This document shows positions 29,245-40,765 of a stretch of 64,000 bases of DNA, piece by piece (within the stretch, counting starts at the first letter, position 1; each line of letters begins with the position of its first letter). The stretch is taken from NCBI GenBank assembly GCA_964035575.1, contig OZ037835.1, forward strand, positions 1,426,001-1,490,000, read 5' to 3'. The position numbers and the translations under genes are program-made. The notes below the pieces were generated by a model. It had not been told where the DNA came from. It searched no databases and was given only the letters and a program-made list of their open reading frames with translations. This DNA is from Rhynchopus sp. YZ270_cl-10. Taxonomy: Eukaryota > Euglenozoa > Diplonemea > Diplonemida > Diplonemidae.

Positions 29245-32200
29245 ATGAATCGATGTCATACGCTGTTGGTGTTGTTCTTGCAAAGTGTCTTCGCATACGC
29301 CGATTTGAACATGTATGGCGGCTGCACAGACTCCGGGTGCTGGCTGAAGTGCGGTGGGTGGCATTCTGACTATAACCGGAGTTACCCAACAAGTTACGAG
29401 TGGTACGGCTACTTCCTGTACTCTGCCGAGGGGTCGCCACTGGCAAAGGAGATCAACGGCGGTGAGGACGAGAATGTGTTTGCATGGAAGCTTGGGATAC
29501 CGGAAGGGGGCAGTCTTGTGGATGGGTGGACGCTGACACGGAACGGCACCTTCGTGACTGCGTTGAACAGCAGTGCTGACTTTAAGTACACAGCGCTGAA
29601 GACAGACGGAGCTCTGCCCGATGTGACGCAGATGCCTGACGACTTCTCTGCAGTCGGGAATTTGGAGAACACACACTTCATATCTGTGACCTCGTCGACA
29701 TCTTTGCGGTACGGGCCCACCCCGCTCCAGGCAAGGGACATGACCTCATATGATGTAACCGTCACCGCTGTGCACGCCCTGCAGTCGCTGTACCTCGTGG
29801 AGGTTGTGCACAGTGCGTCCAGCTGGTCTGCAGTCTGGTGCCTCGCACTCGACGGCACGCTACACCCCGTGATCCCCACAGCGTGCACGGCGCTGTCAAC
29901 GGCACACAACCCCGTGAAGGTGCTTACACACGCAGACAGCTTCGCGGTGCTCTACCCAGACGGGACAGTGCAGGCAAGCAGCGTCGGAGCTCTCTCCTCG
30001 GTGTCGGACCTCTTCGTCGTGGACGGCGTCTACTACGCGCTCGTGAACAACACAATACAGACCTGGGGTGCGCTGTCCTCCGAAACCACGCCGGTTGTGC
30101 CGTCACACCCGTTCAACTTTGTGCCGTACTTCGGGAACACGATCTTCTATGCGAATGCGGAGGGTGGGGTGGTTTTGAACAGGGACAGCACAGTGTCGGT
30201 GTGGGGCGACGGCTCGCACAGCACGGTGCAGACACGCTTTGTGGATGTGGAGAATGTGTACGTGAACTCGGGTGCGTTTGTGCTGCTGCACTCCGACATG
30301 ACGGTGACTGCGTGGGGGAAGGCGAGCTGTGGCGGGGACTCGTCGAGTGTGGATCATCTGTTTGGGTCTGTCGTCGGCCAGATTGCGACACACCCGGCAA
30401 GCCGTGCCTTTGCTGTCCTCAACGCAACAGGCCACATCATCACGTGGGGTGGTGGTGATGCATATGTCTTGAATGACTTGAAGCAATCGTTGACTTACTC
30501 GCGCATCTTCCCTCTCCCAACAGGGTTCGTTGCGAAGCACCTCTACAACTATATTATGTTCGGCGACATTCCTTCAGACAGCGGCGGCTGTTTTGGATAC
30601 ATTGTTCCGTCATGTTACACTTTCCGTTGCAAACATGGCTGGTGGAAGCCGAATCCTGCAGAGATCGCTTGTGACAGGAACACTAATCCGTATCACGCCT
30701 GCTCAGAGGCAACCTGCTGTGTGGCACCTGTAACAGCCACCCCCACAGCACCGCCGACAGCGCCTCCTTCAGAGCCGCCAACGCAGGTACCGGCAGCAGT
30801 GGACACAGACACTCCACAGAACGATTCAACAGACACAGCTGCAACACTGTCACCCGTGACAGAGGCAACCGTGACAGGGATACCCAGCACACACACTCTG
30901 TCATCTGCAACAGTCTCACCCTCATCAGAGTTGCCTCCCACAGACGTGCCTAGGACAGAGTCACCACGAAACACAACTACAACTGCGCCACCCCTGACAG
31001 AGACTCCTTCAGGGGACACTAACACATCAGCGTCTCCTTCGGTGGAGACAGCGGCACCACCGATGGAGGACACAGACACACCGATGCCAGCTGCTAAGAC
31101 AGCGCAATCAACTGTGTCACAGAACTTGGACACGGTTGTGGCAGTGCTTGTGACTGCAAGTGTGTTTGTCCTGTTGGGGTTGCTGTACCGATTGTATCGT
31201 CGCTGTGCAGTGCACCGCAGTGGGAACGACAACGAGGAACCGCTTATCGAGGAAGAAGAAGACCTTGTTGAGATAATGCACGACGAAGACAACGAAGCAG
31301 TGATGGAGATGCGCAGCAGTGTGCTCGGAACGGACACACAAGAGAACACTGTGCTTGAGACAGACGTTCCTTCAAATGGTATACTGGCAACAGTGGAGGA
31401 TTCTCGTGGCAGTGTGCCGGTGAGTCTTCCCTCAGGTCCCAGTGTCGAAGGCCCATCAGACCCTGTGTACGCGTCGTGGGTGAAGGACCGCGAGGTCGGC
31501 AGTGGTGCCTACGGTGTTGTGTACGTCGGGCACCTGTCGGACGGGCGTGTGGTGGCGATGAAGGAGCAGACCTCTGCGACACGTGCAGATGCAGACGAGG
31601 CAGTTGCGAACCTGGAGCTGCTGCGCCGTCTGCGCCACCCACACCTGACGGAGATGTACGACGTGTGCTACGACGTGCCTGGACGGCGCATCTGCTGGCT
31701 CATGGAGTTCGTCTCGGGTGGGTCGCTTGGTGCATACGTGCGCAACCTTGGGCACAAGCTGGAGGAGGCGAAGGTGGTGTTCTACATGCGGCAGGTCCTG
31801 CAGGCAGTGAACTTTCTGCACATGAACAACGTTGTGCACCGTGACATCAAGGGCGAGAACATTCTCCTCACACGTGAGGGCACTGCGAAGCTCTGCGACT
31901 TTGACTCCATCAAATGCTGCGACAGCAACGGCACCGACTACAAAACCACTGAAAGCAGGGTCCGCACACAGATGATGAGCACACGGCACAACACCTTGAT
32001 GGGAACCCCAAACTGGATGGCACCCGAGATGCTTGGACAGCTGACTGGGTTTGTGGAGGCGGGGCCTGCGTGCGACATCTTCAGCTTCGGGAGCACTGTG
32101 TCTGAACGAGGGTGTGCCTCCTGGGAACTTTGAGGGTGTGTGGGTGCATCTGGTCAAGACGATGCAGTTCCCGCCTGTGAACATGGTGCAAGACGTGTCG

Positions 32201-33253
32201 CCTGAGGCCACAAGCTTCCTGTGTGCGTGTCTGAAGCGTGACCCTGAGGAACGCCTCACAGCAGGAGAGCTTCTGGAGGACCCGTTCATGACACGTTGGA
32301 CAGACGCCCACATGACTGTGTCAGACACGACGTCCTGCCGACTGCTCACACCTCAACAGATGCAGACGAGACAAACAATAGACCCATTCCTCGGGAAGGG
32401 TGCCTTCGGTGTGGTGTACAGGGCAACTGTGGACGGACGTGACGGACACGTTGCTGTGAAGGAAGTGCAGTTGGACGTTTCACACACAAGCAAGGCACGA
32501 GAACGTGTGGAGCGTGAGTTTGTGCTGATGCGTGAGCTGCACCACCCACACATTGTGCCGTACCTCGGACACCTGTGGCGTGACGGGACGCGGCTCGAGA
32601 TCTTTATGGAGTACATGCCAGGTGGGTCTGTGCGCAACCTGCTGCGTGCACGCAGCAAGGGTCTAGACACAGGCACGATCTGCGAGTACACGAAGCAGGT
32701 GCTTCTTGGGCTGGAGTACTTGCACAGGGGTGGGAACGGGTTTGCACCGATTGCACACCGTGATGTAAATGCGGGTCACTTGCTGCTGTCGATAGATGCG
32801 ACAGTGAAGCTGTCTGACTTTGGATGCAGCAAGCTGTTTGAGTCGTCGTCTGAGGACGTGAGCTTTGGTGCTGCTGGTGCGCAGACGTGTGTGGGGACGC
32901 CGTTCTGGATGGCGCCAGAGGTGCTGCAGCAGCGCACGGAGCGCAGTGGTGACTACGGGACACGGTGCGACGTGTGGTCGCTGGGGTGCACGGTGATTGA
33001 GATGCTGGGTGTGACACCGTGGCGAGCGAACGCACGTGAGGGCGAGCACGAGGTTCTGATGCGCATTCTGACAAGCACAGGTGGCCCGCCGATACCTGCA
33101 GCTGCGCCGCCTGCACTCACAGCCTTCCTCGCACGCTGCTTTGTGTGCGACCCTGCCTTGCGCCCGTCTGCACAGACGCTCCTCGAAGACGCTTACATCA
33201 CACTTGGTGCAGACGAAGACGAGGCCACAGCAGACGTGGAGTGTGTGTGGTAA
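29245..33253 (+). pseudogene. Receptor copy D, broken inside kinase 1
   Basis: This has the same architecture as C, with its own N-terminal segment (GGWHSDYNRSYPTSYEWYG), its own segment before CKHGWW, and a different stalk with SVETAAPPMEDTDTPMPAA. The first 962 codons (29245-32133) are open through signal peptide, ectodomain, TM and most of kinase 1 (HRDIKGEN, CDFD). Relative to the other copies, 8 bp (GTGCTGAG) are missing at about 32105, between short direct repeats. This shifts the frame and ends the protein after VSERGCASWEL. The remaining kinase 1 C-lobe and kinase 2 (HRDVNAGH) are still open in another frame (to 33253). Little other decay is seen, so the event is recent. The truncated product could still be made as a receptor with an incomplete kinase. 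Confidence 0.85.
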
Positions 33254-33697
33254 GAACCTTAGTTCTGACCACGTGCACTGCTTCTTTTGTTGCAAACGTT
33301 TTTCTTACATTGCTCGCTTACGTTTCGTTGTTTTCTGTTCATATTTACTAGTTTCATTTCCTTCCACCACAACAAGCATTTCACACCACATGAGAATATT
33401 GCTTGCAAACTCTTGCAGTGCTTGTCCCCCCATGATCTGAATACGCGCAGCTACGCTGTCGTTGTGTTTTACAGATGCTGTTGTGTGTGTGTCAAACCTT
33501 TCGTGTGCTGTGTGCAAGATGAGTATCCACGTCTGTTAGACGTTGCGTTTGATTTCTGCGGTATTTGTTCCCATTCAAATCGATTTATTTGTTCTTTCCA
33601 TCACAACCAACTACTGGTCCCAACGAAACACACGCTCAAAGGTTCGCCCTTGTCCATTTTCTTTTATCTTTTTGTTGAGCGCCACTGATGTAACGTC
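33254..33697. other. 3' flank of copy D, shared in part with copy F
   Basis: 33254-33345 matches the common 3' flank. About 33350-33515 matches the leader sequence of B-D (CATTTCCTTCCACCACAACA through GTTGTGTGTGTC), so part of the next unit's leader follows directly. About 33555-33690 (TTTGTTCCCATTC..., CACAACCAACTACTGGTCCC) matches 46318-46437 after copy F. No gene is seen. Confidence 0.55.
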
Positions 33698-36541
33698 ACT
33701 ATGGTACTATGGTACTATGGTACTATGGTACTATGGTACTATGGTACTATGGTACTATGGTACTATGGTACTATGGTACTATGGTACTATGGTACTATGG
33801 TACTATGGTACTATGGTACTATGGTACTATGGTACTATGGTACTATGGTACTATGGTACTATGGTACTATGGTACTATGGTACTATGGTACTATGGTACT
33901 ATGGTACTATGGTACTATGGTACTATGGTACTATGGTACTATGGTACTATGGTACTATGGTACTATGGTACTATGGTACTATGGTACTATGGTACTATGG
34001 TACTATGGTACTATGGTACTATGGTACTATGGTACTATGGTACTATGGTACTATGGTACTATGGTACTATGGTACTATGGTACTATGGTACTATGGTACT
34101 ATGGTACTATGGTACTATGGTACTATGGTACTATGGTACTATGGTACTATGGTACTATGGTACTATGGTACTATGGTACTATGGTACTATGGTACTATGG
34201 TACTATGGTACTATGGTACTATGGTACTATGGTACTATGGTACTATGGTACTATGGTACTATGGTACTATGGTACTATGGTACTATGGTACTATGGTACT
34301 ATGGTACTATGGTACTATGGTACTATGGTACTATGGTACTATGGTACTATGGTACTATGGTACTATGGTACTATGGTACTATGGTACTATGGTACTATGG
34401 TACTATGGTACTATGGTACTATGGTACTATGGTACTATGGTACTATGGTACTATGGTACTATGGTACTATGGTACTATGGTACTATGGTACTATGGTACT
34501 ATGGTACTATGGTACTATGGTACTATGGTACTATGGTACTATGGTACTATGGTACTATGGTACTATGGTACTATGGTACTATGGTACTATGGTACTATGG
34601 TACTATGGTACTATGGTACTATGGTACTATGGTACTATGGTACTATGGTACTATGGTACTATGGTACTATGGTACTATGGTACTATGGTACTATGGTACT
34701 ATGGTACTATGGTACTATGGTACTATGGTACTATGGTACTATGGTACTATGGTACTATGGTACTATGGTACTATGGTACTATGGTACTATGGTACTATGG
34801 TACTATGGTACTATGGTACTATGGTACTATGGTACTATGGTACTATGGTACTATGGTACTATGGTACTATGGTACTATGGTACTATGGTACTATGGTACT
34901 ATGGTACTATGGTACTATGGTACTATGGTACTATGGTACTATGGTACTATGGTACTATGGTACTATGGTACTATGGTACTATGGTACTATGGTACTATGG
35001 TACTATGGTACTATGGTACTATGGTACTATGGTACTATGGTACTATGGTACTATGGTACTATGGTACTATGGTACTATGGTACTATGGTACTATGGTACT
35101 ATGGTACTATGGTACTATGGTACTATGGTACTATGGTACTATGGTACTATGGTACTATGGTACTATGGTACTATGGTACTATGGTACTATGGTACTATGG
35201 TACTATGGTACTATGGTACTATGGTACTATGGTACTATGGTACTATGGTACTATGGTACTATGGTACTATGGTACTATGGTACTATGGTACTATGGTACT
35301 ATGGTACTATGGTACTATGGTACTATGGTACTATGGTACTATGGTACTATGGTACTATGGTACTATGGTACTATGGTACTATGGTACTATGGTACTATGG
35401 TACTATGGTACTATGGTACTATGGTACTATGGTACTATGGTACTATGGTACTATGGTACTATGGTACTATGGTACTATGGTACTATGGTACTATGGTACT
35501 ATGGTACTATGGTACTATGGTACTATGGTACTATGGTACTATGGTACTATGGTACTATGGTACTATGGTACTATGGTACTATGGTACTATGGTACTATGG
35601 TACTATGGTACTATGGTACTATGGTACTATGGTACTATGGTACTATGGTACTATGGTACTATGGTACTATGGTACTATGGTACTATGGTACTATGGTACT
35701 ATGGTACTATGGTACTATGGTACTATGGTACTATGGTACTATGGTACTATGGTACTATGGTACTATGGTACTATGGTACTATGGTACTATGGTACTATGG
35801 TACTATGGTACTATGGTACTATGGTACTATGGTACTATGGTACTATGGTACTATGGTACTATGGTACTATGGTACTATGGTACTATGGTACTATGGTACT
35901 ATGGTACTATGGTACTATGGTACTATGGTACTATGGTACTATGGTACTATGGTACTATGGTACTATGGTACTATGGTACTATGGTACTATGGTACTATGG
36001 TACTATGGTACTATGGTACTATGGTACTATGGTACTATGGTACTATGGTACTATGGTACTATGGTACTATGGTACTATGGTACTATGGTACTATGGTACT
36101 ATGGTACTATGGTACTATGGTACTATGGTACTATGGTACTATGGTACTATGGTACTATGGTACTATGGTACTATGGTACTATGGTACTATGGTACTATGG
36201 TACTATGGTACTATGGTACTATGGTACTATGGTACTATGGTACTATGGTACTATGGTACTATGGTACTATGGTACTATGGTACTATGGTACTATGGTACT
36301 ATGGTACTATGGTACTATGGTACTATGGTACTATGGTACTATGGTACTATGGTACTATGGTACTATGGTACTATGGTACTATGGTACTATGGTACTATGG
36401 TACTATGGTACTATGGTACTATGGTACTATGGTACTATGGTACTATGGTACTATGGTACTATGGTACTATGGTACTATGGTACTATGGTACTATGGTACT
36501 ATGGTACTATGGTACTATGGTACTATGGTACTATGGTACTA
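33698..36541. repeat. 2.84-kb minisatellite of an 8-bp unit (ATGGTACT)
   Basis: About 355 head-to-tail copies of ATGGTACT are present, with no variant unit seen by eye from end to end. The unit contains the palindrome GTAC. Because 8 is not a multiple of 3, all three plus-strand frames read the same octapeptide MVLWYYGT, while the minus strand has a stop in every frame. The long open frames here are a by-product of the repeat and are not called as genes. Such homogeneity implies very recent expansion or an assembly effect. Confidence 0.97.
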
Positions 36542-37467
36542 TATACTATACTACGGTATCCTTTTTGTACGAGTATGCAATATGTCTGGAAATTAAAGAC
36601 GCTTTCGTTCTTCGGTTGCCATGAGTCTTACCGTTTTCCCCTCCCCCCCTTTTGTGCTCCACCTCTCCCCCGTACTTCATGATGCGATCAACAAGCAACG
36701 AACAATGAACAAATAATGAAGGGCGGGTATTGCATTTTTGTTTTATTTTTGGGGTGGTGAGTTTTCTCCGTTGCTGAACAGTGTCTGTACACTCCCCAAC
36801 GCATACCTGTGTCGGGAAGCGAGTGGGACAGTAGGGGTGTAGGAGAACTTATTGTGAAGCCTTCACAGCGAGACTTCCCGATGAGGGTAGGAAAGTCCTG
36901 GATTATTCTATTCCAACAAGGAAGGGAACCATGCTGCAGGCGTGCCTGCCCCTTTCCTCCTCTCGGGCGGCGGTAGAACAGGGTTGTTTTGATCACTGTG
37001 CGTATTGCGTTTTTGGGGAGTGCTTGGTTCGCTCAATCGGTTCGGATGGACAGGGCCAGTAGGGTTTTTGTACCCTTTAGAGAAGACGCATGGATGTGTG
37101 CTCGGTCCTCCCCCGCAGAAGCGTGCGGCGGGTACCATGTTCACAGGTTTTCTCGCTTTTCCCACTATTCCCCTTTCCCCCCCTTATACTGCATAGTATG
37201 CTGATATTACGCATCGGTCCCTTTGGGCCATGCTGCGGTCAGCGGAAAAGGACAGTGGTAGATTAGTGAAGACAAACTAAGTGGCAAAATGGTGGTATAG
37301 TTTTTTCTGCAAACCCCAAAAGACTGAAACCCCATGTCCTGAACTATGGTTGAGCTGGGCCATGTGGGGGAAGCGGAAATAGATACCACGACGAGTCTCA
37401 TGCACCCTGCTACGTGTCCTCCCACCATATCACCACACACCACCACACAGCCCCACCCCTCCCCTTG
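36542..37467 (+). other. Region upstream of receptor copy E
   Basis: The first 30 bp (ATACTATACTACGG) look like degenerate repeat units. No gene is seen. About 37299-37330 (TTTTTTCTGCAAACCCCAAA) resembles sequence downstream of copy F at about 46450-46480. The conserved leader of B-D is absent; a C/A-rich run (CACCATATCACCACACACC) precedes the ATG instead. Confidence 0.5.
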
Positions 37468-39594
37468 ATGAGTCGTCATCGATATCAGACGCTGTTTGTG
37501 TTGCTATTGCGTACAGCGTGTGCCCATATCACTCCACTGAGCGGCTGCACAGACTCCGGGTGCTGGCTGAAGTGCGGTGACTATGGTTCCGGTGCCGATC
37601 AGAATGTCTACTTCCTGTACTCTGCCGAGGGGTCGCCACTGGCAAAGGAGATCAACGGCGGTGAGGCCGAGAATGTGTTTGTGTGGAAGCTTGGGATACC
37701 GGAAGGGGGCAGTCTTGTGGATGGGTGGACGCTGACACCGGACGGCACCTTCGTGACTGCGTTGAACAGCAGTGTTGACTTCACGTACACACATCTGCAA
37801 CGTCTTAGCGCTGCACCCGCTGTGACGCAGATGCCTGACGACTTCTCTGCAGTCGGGAATTTGGACAACATGAACTTCATATCTGTGGCCGCGTCGTCAA
37901 CCTTCGTATGGGTGGGTGTTCCTCCGCGATACCTGGGCTCGGTCAACCTGTCGCTATGGTTCACAGACATCACGGCTGTGCACGCCCTGCAGTCGATGTT
38001 CCTCGTGGAGGTCGTTAAAAATGACAGCTGGACTGCAGTCTCGTGTCTCCTCCATATTAAGAACCCCGGCAGTGACACACGGCAGTATATGTGTGAACAA
38101 ATACTCCCCGACTTGCACAACCCCGTGAAGGTGCTTACACACGCAGACAGCTTCGCGGTGCTCTACCCAGACGGGACAGTGCAGGCAAGCAGCGTCGGAG
38201 CTCTCTCCTCGGTGTCGGACCTCTTCGTCGTGGACGGCGTCTACTACGCGCTCGTGAACAACACAATACAGACCTGGGGTGCGCTGTCCTCCGAAACCAC
38301 GCCGGTTGTGCCGTCACACCCGTTCAACTTTGTGCCGTACTTCGGGAACACGATCTTCTATGCGAATGCGGAGGGTGGGGTGGTTTTGAACAGGGACAGC
38401 ACAGTGTCGGTGTGGGGCGACGGCTCGCACAGCACGGTGCAGACACGCTTCGCAGATGTGGAGAATGTGTACGTGAACTCGGGTGCGTTTGTGCTGCTGC
38501 ACTCCGACATGACGGTGACTGCGTGGGGGAAGGCGAGCTGTGGCGGGGACTCGTCGAGTGTGGATCATCTGTTTGGGTCTGTCGTAAGCCAGATTGCGAC
38601 ACACCCGGCAAGCCGTGCCTTTGCTGTCCTCAACGCAACAGGCCACATCATCACGTGGGGTGGTGGTGATGCATATGTCTTGAATGACTTGCAGCAATCA
38701 TGGACTTACTCGCGCATCATCGCTCTCCCAACAGGGTTCGTTGGCCAGAGGCTGGACGATGTTTTCTTCGGTGATGTCCCTTCAGAGATCGGCCCCTGTT
38801 TGTCGATACACGATACTCAGTCATGTGACACTGTCCGTTGCAAACATGGTTGGTGGAAGCCGAATCCTGCAGAGTTTGTGTGCGATGTGTCCTTTCCGTA
38901 CGATGACTGCACAGAGGCAACCTGCTGTGTGGCACCTGTAACAGCTGCACCAACACCAGAACCGACATCTGCACCTGATACGCAGGTTCCAACCACGTCG
39001 ACAGGTGGCAACCCGCAGACACTTCCCCTGACACTGCCGCCAGCAACAGCCACCCCCACAGCACCGCCGACAGCGCCTCCTTCAGAGCCGCCAACGCAGG
39101 TTCCGGGGACAGTGTCTCCACAGGATATAACAGAGTCACCTCCAACACTGTCACCCGTAACAGAGGCAACCGTAACAGGGATACCCAGCACGCCCACTCT
39201 GTCACCTGCAACAGTCTCACCCTCATCAGAGTTGCCTGGCACAGACGTGCCCACAACAGAGACACCACGAAACACAAGTACAACTACGCCACCACTGACA
39301 GGGACTCCTTCAGGGGACACTATCTCAGGTGGCACGGATTCTGCGTTCTCTGGCAGCACGGTTGTGGCAGTGCTTGTGACTGCAAGTGTGTTTGCCCTGT
39401 CGTGGCTGCTGTACTGCTGCTATCGTCGCTGTGTGTTGCAAGGCAGTGTGGGCGACAACGAGGATGGACTTGCGGAGGCAGACGGATACCTGGTTGAGAT
39501 GCAGCATGACAAGGAACCTTTGATTGAGATGACCTGTGAGCTCGGGATGTGTACACACGAGAACACTGTGCTGGAGAGAGACACGGCTAGATAG
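37468..39594 (+). CDS. Receptor copy E: ectodomain and TM only, no kinase
   Basis: 708 residues. The signal peptide is of a different sequence (MSRHRYQTLFVLLLRTACA), followed by the same RCC1-like ectodomain with its own variants (HLQRLSAAPAVTQ; VNLSLWFTDITAV; SCLLHIKNPGSDTRQYMC). The CKHGWW...ATCC segment, stalk, TM helix (VVAVLVTASVFALSWLLYCCY) and a cytoplasmic tail of about 60 residues follow. The frame ends at TAG (39592-39594), shortly after ENTVLERDTAR, where the other copies continue into ETDVPSDGILA and the kinases. About 60 bp beyond the stop still resemble the juxtamembrane region; after that no kinase sequence is found. It could be a kinase-less decoy or co-receptor, or a gene that has lost its 3' half. 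The open, divergent ectodomain favours function. Confidence 0.85.
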   Translation: MSRHRYQTLFVLLLRTACAHITPLSGCTDSGCWLKCGDYGSGADQNVYFLYSAEGSPLAKEINGGEAENVFVWKLGIPEGGSLVDGWTLTPDGTFVTALNSSVDFTYTHLQRLSAAPAVTQMPDDFSAVGNLDNMNFISVAASSTFVWVGVPPRYLGSVNLSLWFTDITAVHALQSMFLVEVVKNDSWTAVSCLLHIKNPGSDTRQYMCEQILPDLHNPVKVLTHADSFAVLYPDGTVQASSVGALSSVSDLFVVDGVYYALVNNTIQTWGALSSETTPVVPSHPFNFVPYFGNTIFYANAEGGVVLNRDSTVSVWGDGSHSTVQTRFADVENVYVNSGAFVLLHSDMTVTAWGKASCGGDSSSVDHLFGSVVSQIATHPASRAFAVLNATGHIITWGGGDAYVLNDLQQSWTYSRIIALPTGFVGQRLDDVFFGDVPSEIGPCLSIHDTQSCDTVRCKHGWWKPNPAEFVCDVSFPYDDCTEATCCVAPVTAAPTPEPTSAPDTQVPTTSTGGNPQTLPLTLPPATATPTAPPTAPPSEPPTQVPGTVSPQDITESPPTLSPVTEATVTGIPSTPTLSPATVSPSSELPGTDVPTTETPRNTSTTTPPLTGTPSGDTISGGTDSAFSGSTVVAVLVTASVFALSWLLYCCYRRCVLQGSVGDNEDGLAEADGYLVEMQHDKEPLIEMTCELGMCTHENTVLERDTAR

Positions 39595-40765
39595 CAACAT
39601 TGGCGAGCACTGACAGCGGTGTGCAAATGACTGCACCCCGAGAGTAGAGCGAGCCGTGCGCGCTGTGGTGAGTCTGCTGCATGCCTGCAACTTGTCTTCT
39701 TCTGCAACGTCGAATCTGCTTGGGAGGCTTGTGAGGCCTTCCCGTGTGTCGCAGTTCACTGCGAAGCAAACCCCGAGGCAACCCTTTTCCTAGCGCGAGG
39801 TAGTGATTGCTGTGTGTCTTAACCCTCTCTGCCTGCCGTGGCATGTGTTCCGGTGGGCAGTGTTCACCCATTCAACCTCTCCCACACCCTCCCCCTTTTA
39901 TACCTCAGGGTGTGTATGTTATGTTTTGTTTCTTTGTCTCGGGTGCATGCAACGTGCCTACCCCAACTCTAAGTGTACAAATGTTGGACGAAAAGTCCGA
40001 ACTGGTCCAGAATTTCAAAAAGGTGCACTTGAGTACGGTATACATATTTCCGATTTTGGAGCTTTCCCAAAAGTCCGTGCTCAAGTACGCGCCACTTTCC
40101 TTTGGTACCTATATTGGATGGTTCAGCATTTGTAGTGTTATGCTTAATGAATAAGAATAGTTTAGTCCTGTGTGACTTGAAGTCTGGAACCCTTCGCACC
40201 TCGTGCCAAGAGTGAACAGGCTTCAGTGTGTGTGTTATGTACTTGCCTACTTGCAACGGATGGAGAAAGAAACCACATCTGCAATGCCGTGTTGTGGAGT
40301 ACTTCTTTCAGTGTTCGGTGCACTTACTGATGGTGTGTGCAGGGGACGTGCTGCCACAGCCGCCTGCACTATTGATACTATGAGTACGCCCCGTTGTTTA
40401 TTGTTGATGCCTTCATGGCTTTTGTTGAAAACTTTGTTACGTGACACAAAAAAACAGTGTCGTGGTGCCCCCTACACACCCCCCTTCCTTTTCGGGCATA
40501 TGTCTCAGTTCTGTACTTCAGGCAAAAGGGGCTGTTTCACTAGCATCCGTTGCAGGTGACCTGTAATTACCCCACGGCACCTCTTTTACCCATGGACGAA
40601 GGTTCTGCCACTTGCGTGCATTTGTGTAGGTAAAAACCATATCTGGGCCGTCACATACCTGGACCGTACACACGGTATACGTAACATCACATCCTCCCCA
40701 CCCACATCAGCAGGTATACATGGGTTGGGCCTTCCTCCCACAAACAACGCTGCTGCAGCAGAACA
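39595..40765 (+). promoter_or_regulatory. Region between copies E and F with a diverged leader
   Basis: No gene is seen. About 40503-40690 contains diverged versions of leader blocks found upstream of B-D, notably CCGTCACATACCTGGACCGT followed by ACACACGG and TATACGTAAC. The retention of this block before an otherwise different upstream region makes it the best candidate for a shared regulatory element. Confidence 0.45.

Noticed and set aside
33698-36541. CRISPR-like or centromeric satellite interpretation
   Set aside because: There are no spacers, and an 8-bp unit alone is no evidence for a centromere or telomere.
33543-36682. Open frames of about 1000 codons in three plus-strand frames over the ATGGTACT array
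   Set aside because: They arise because the 8-bp unit has no stop in any forward frame; the predicted protein is a pure octapeptide repeat with no independent support.
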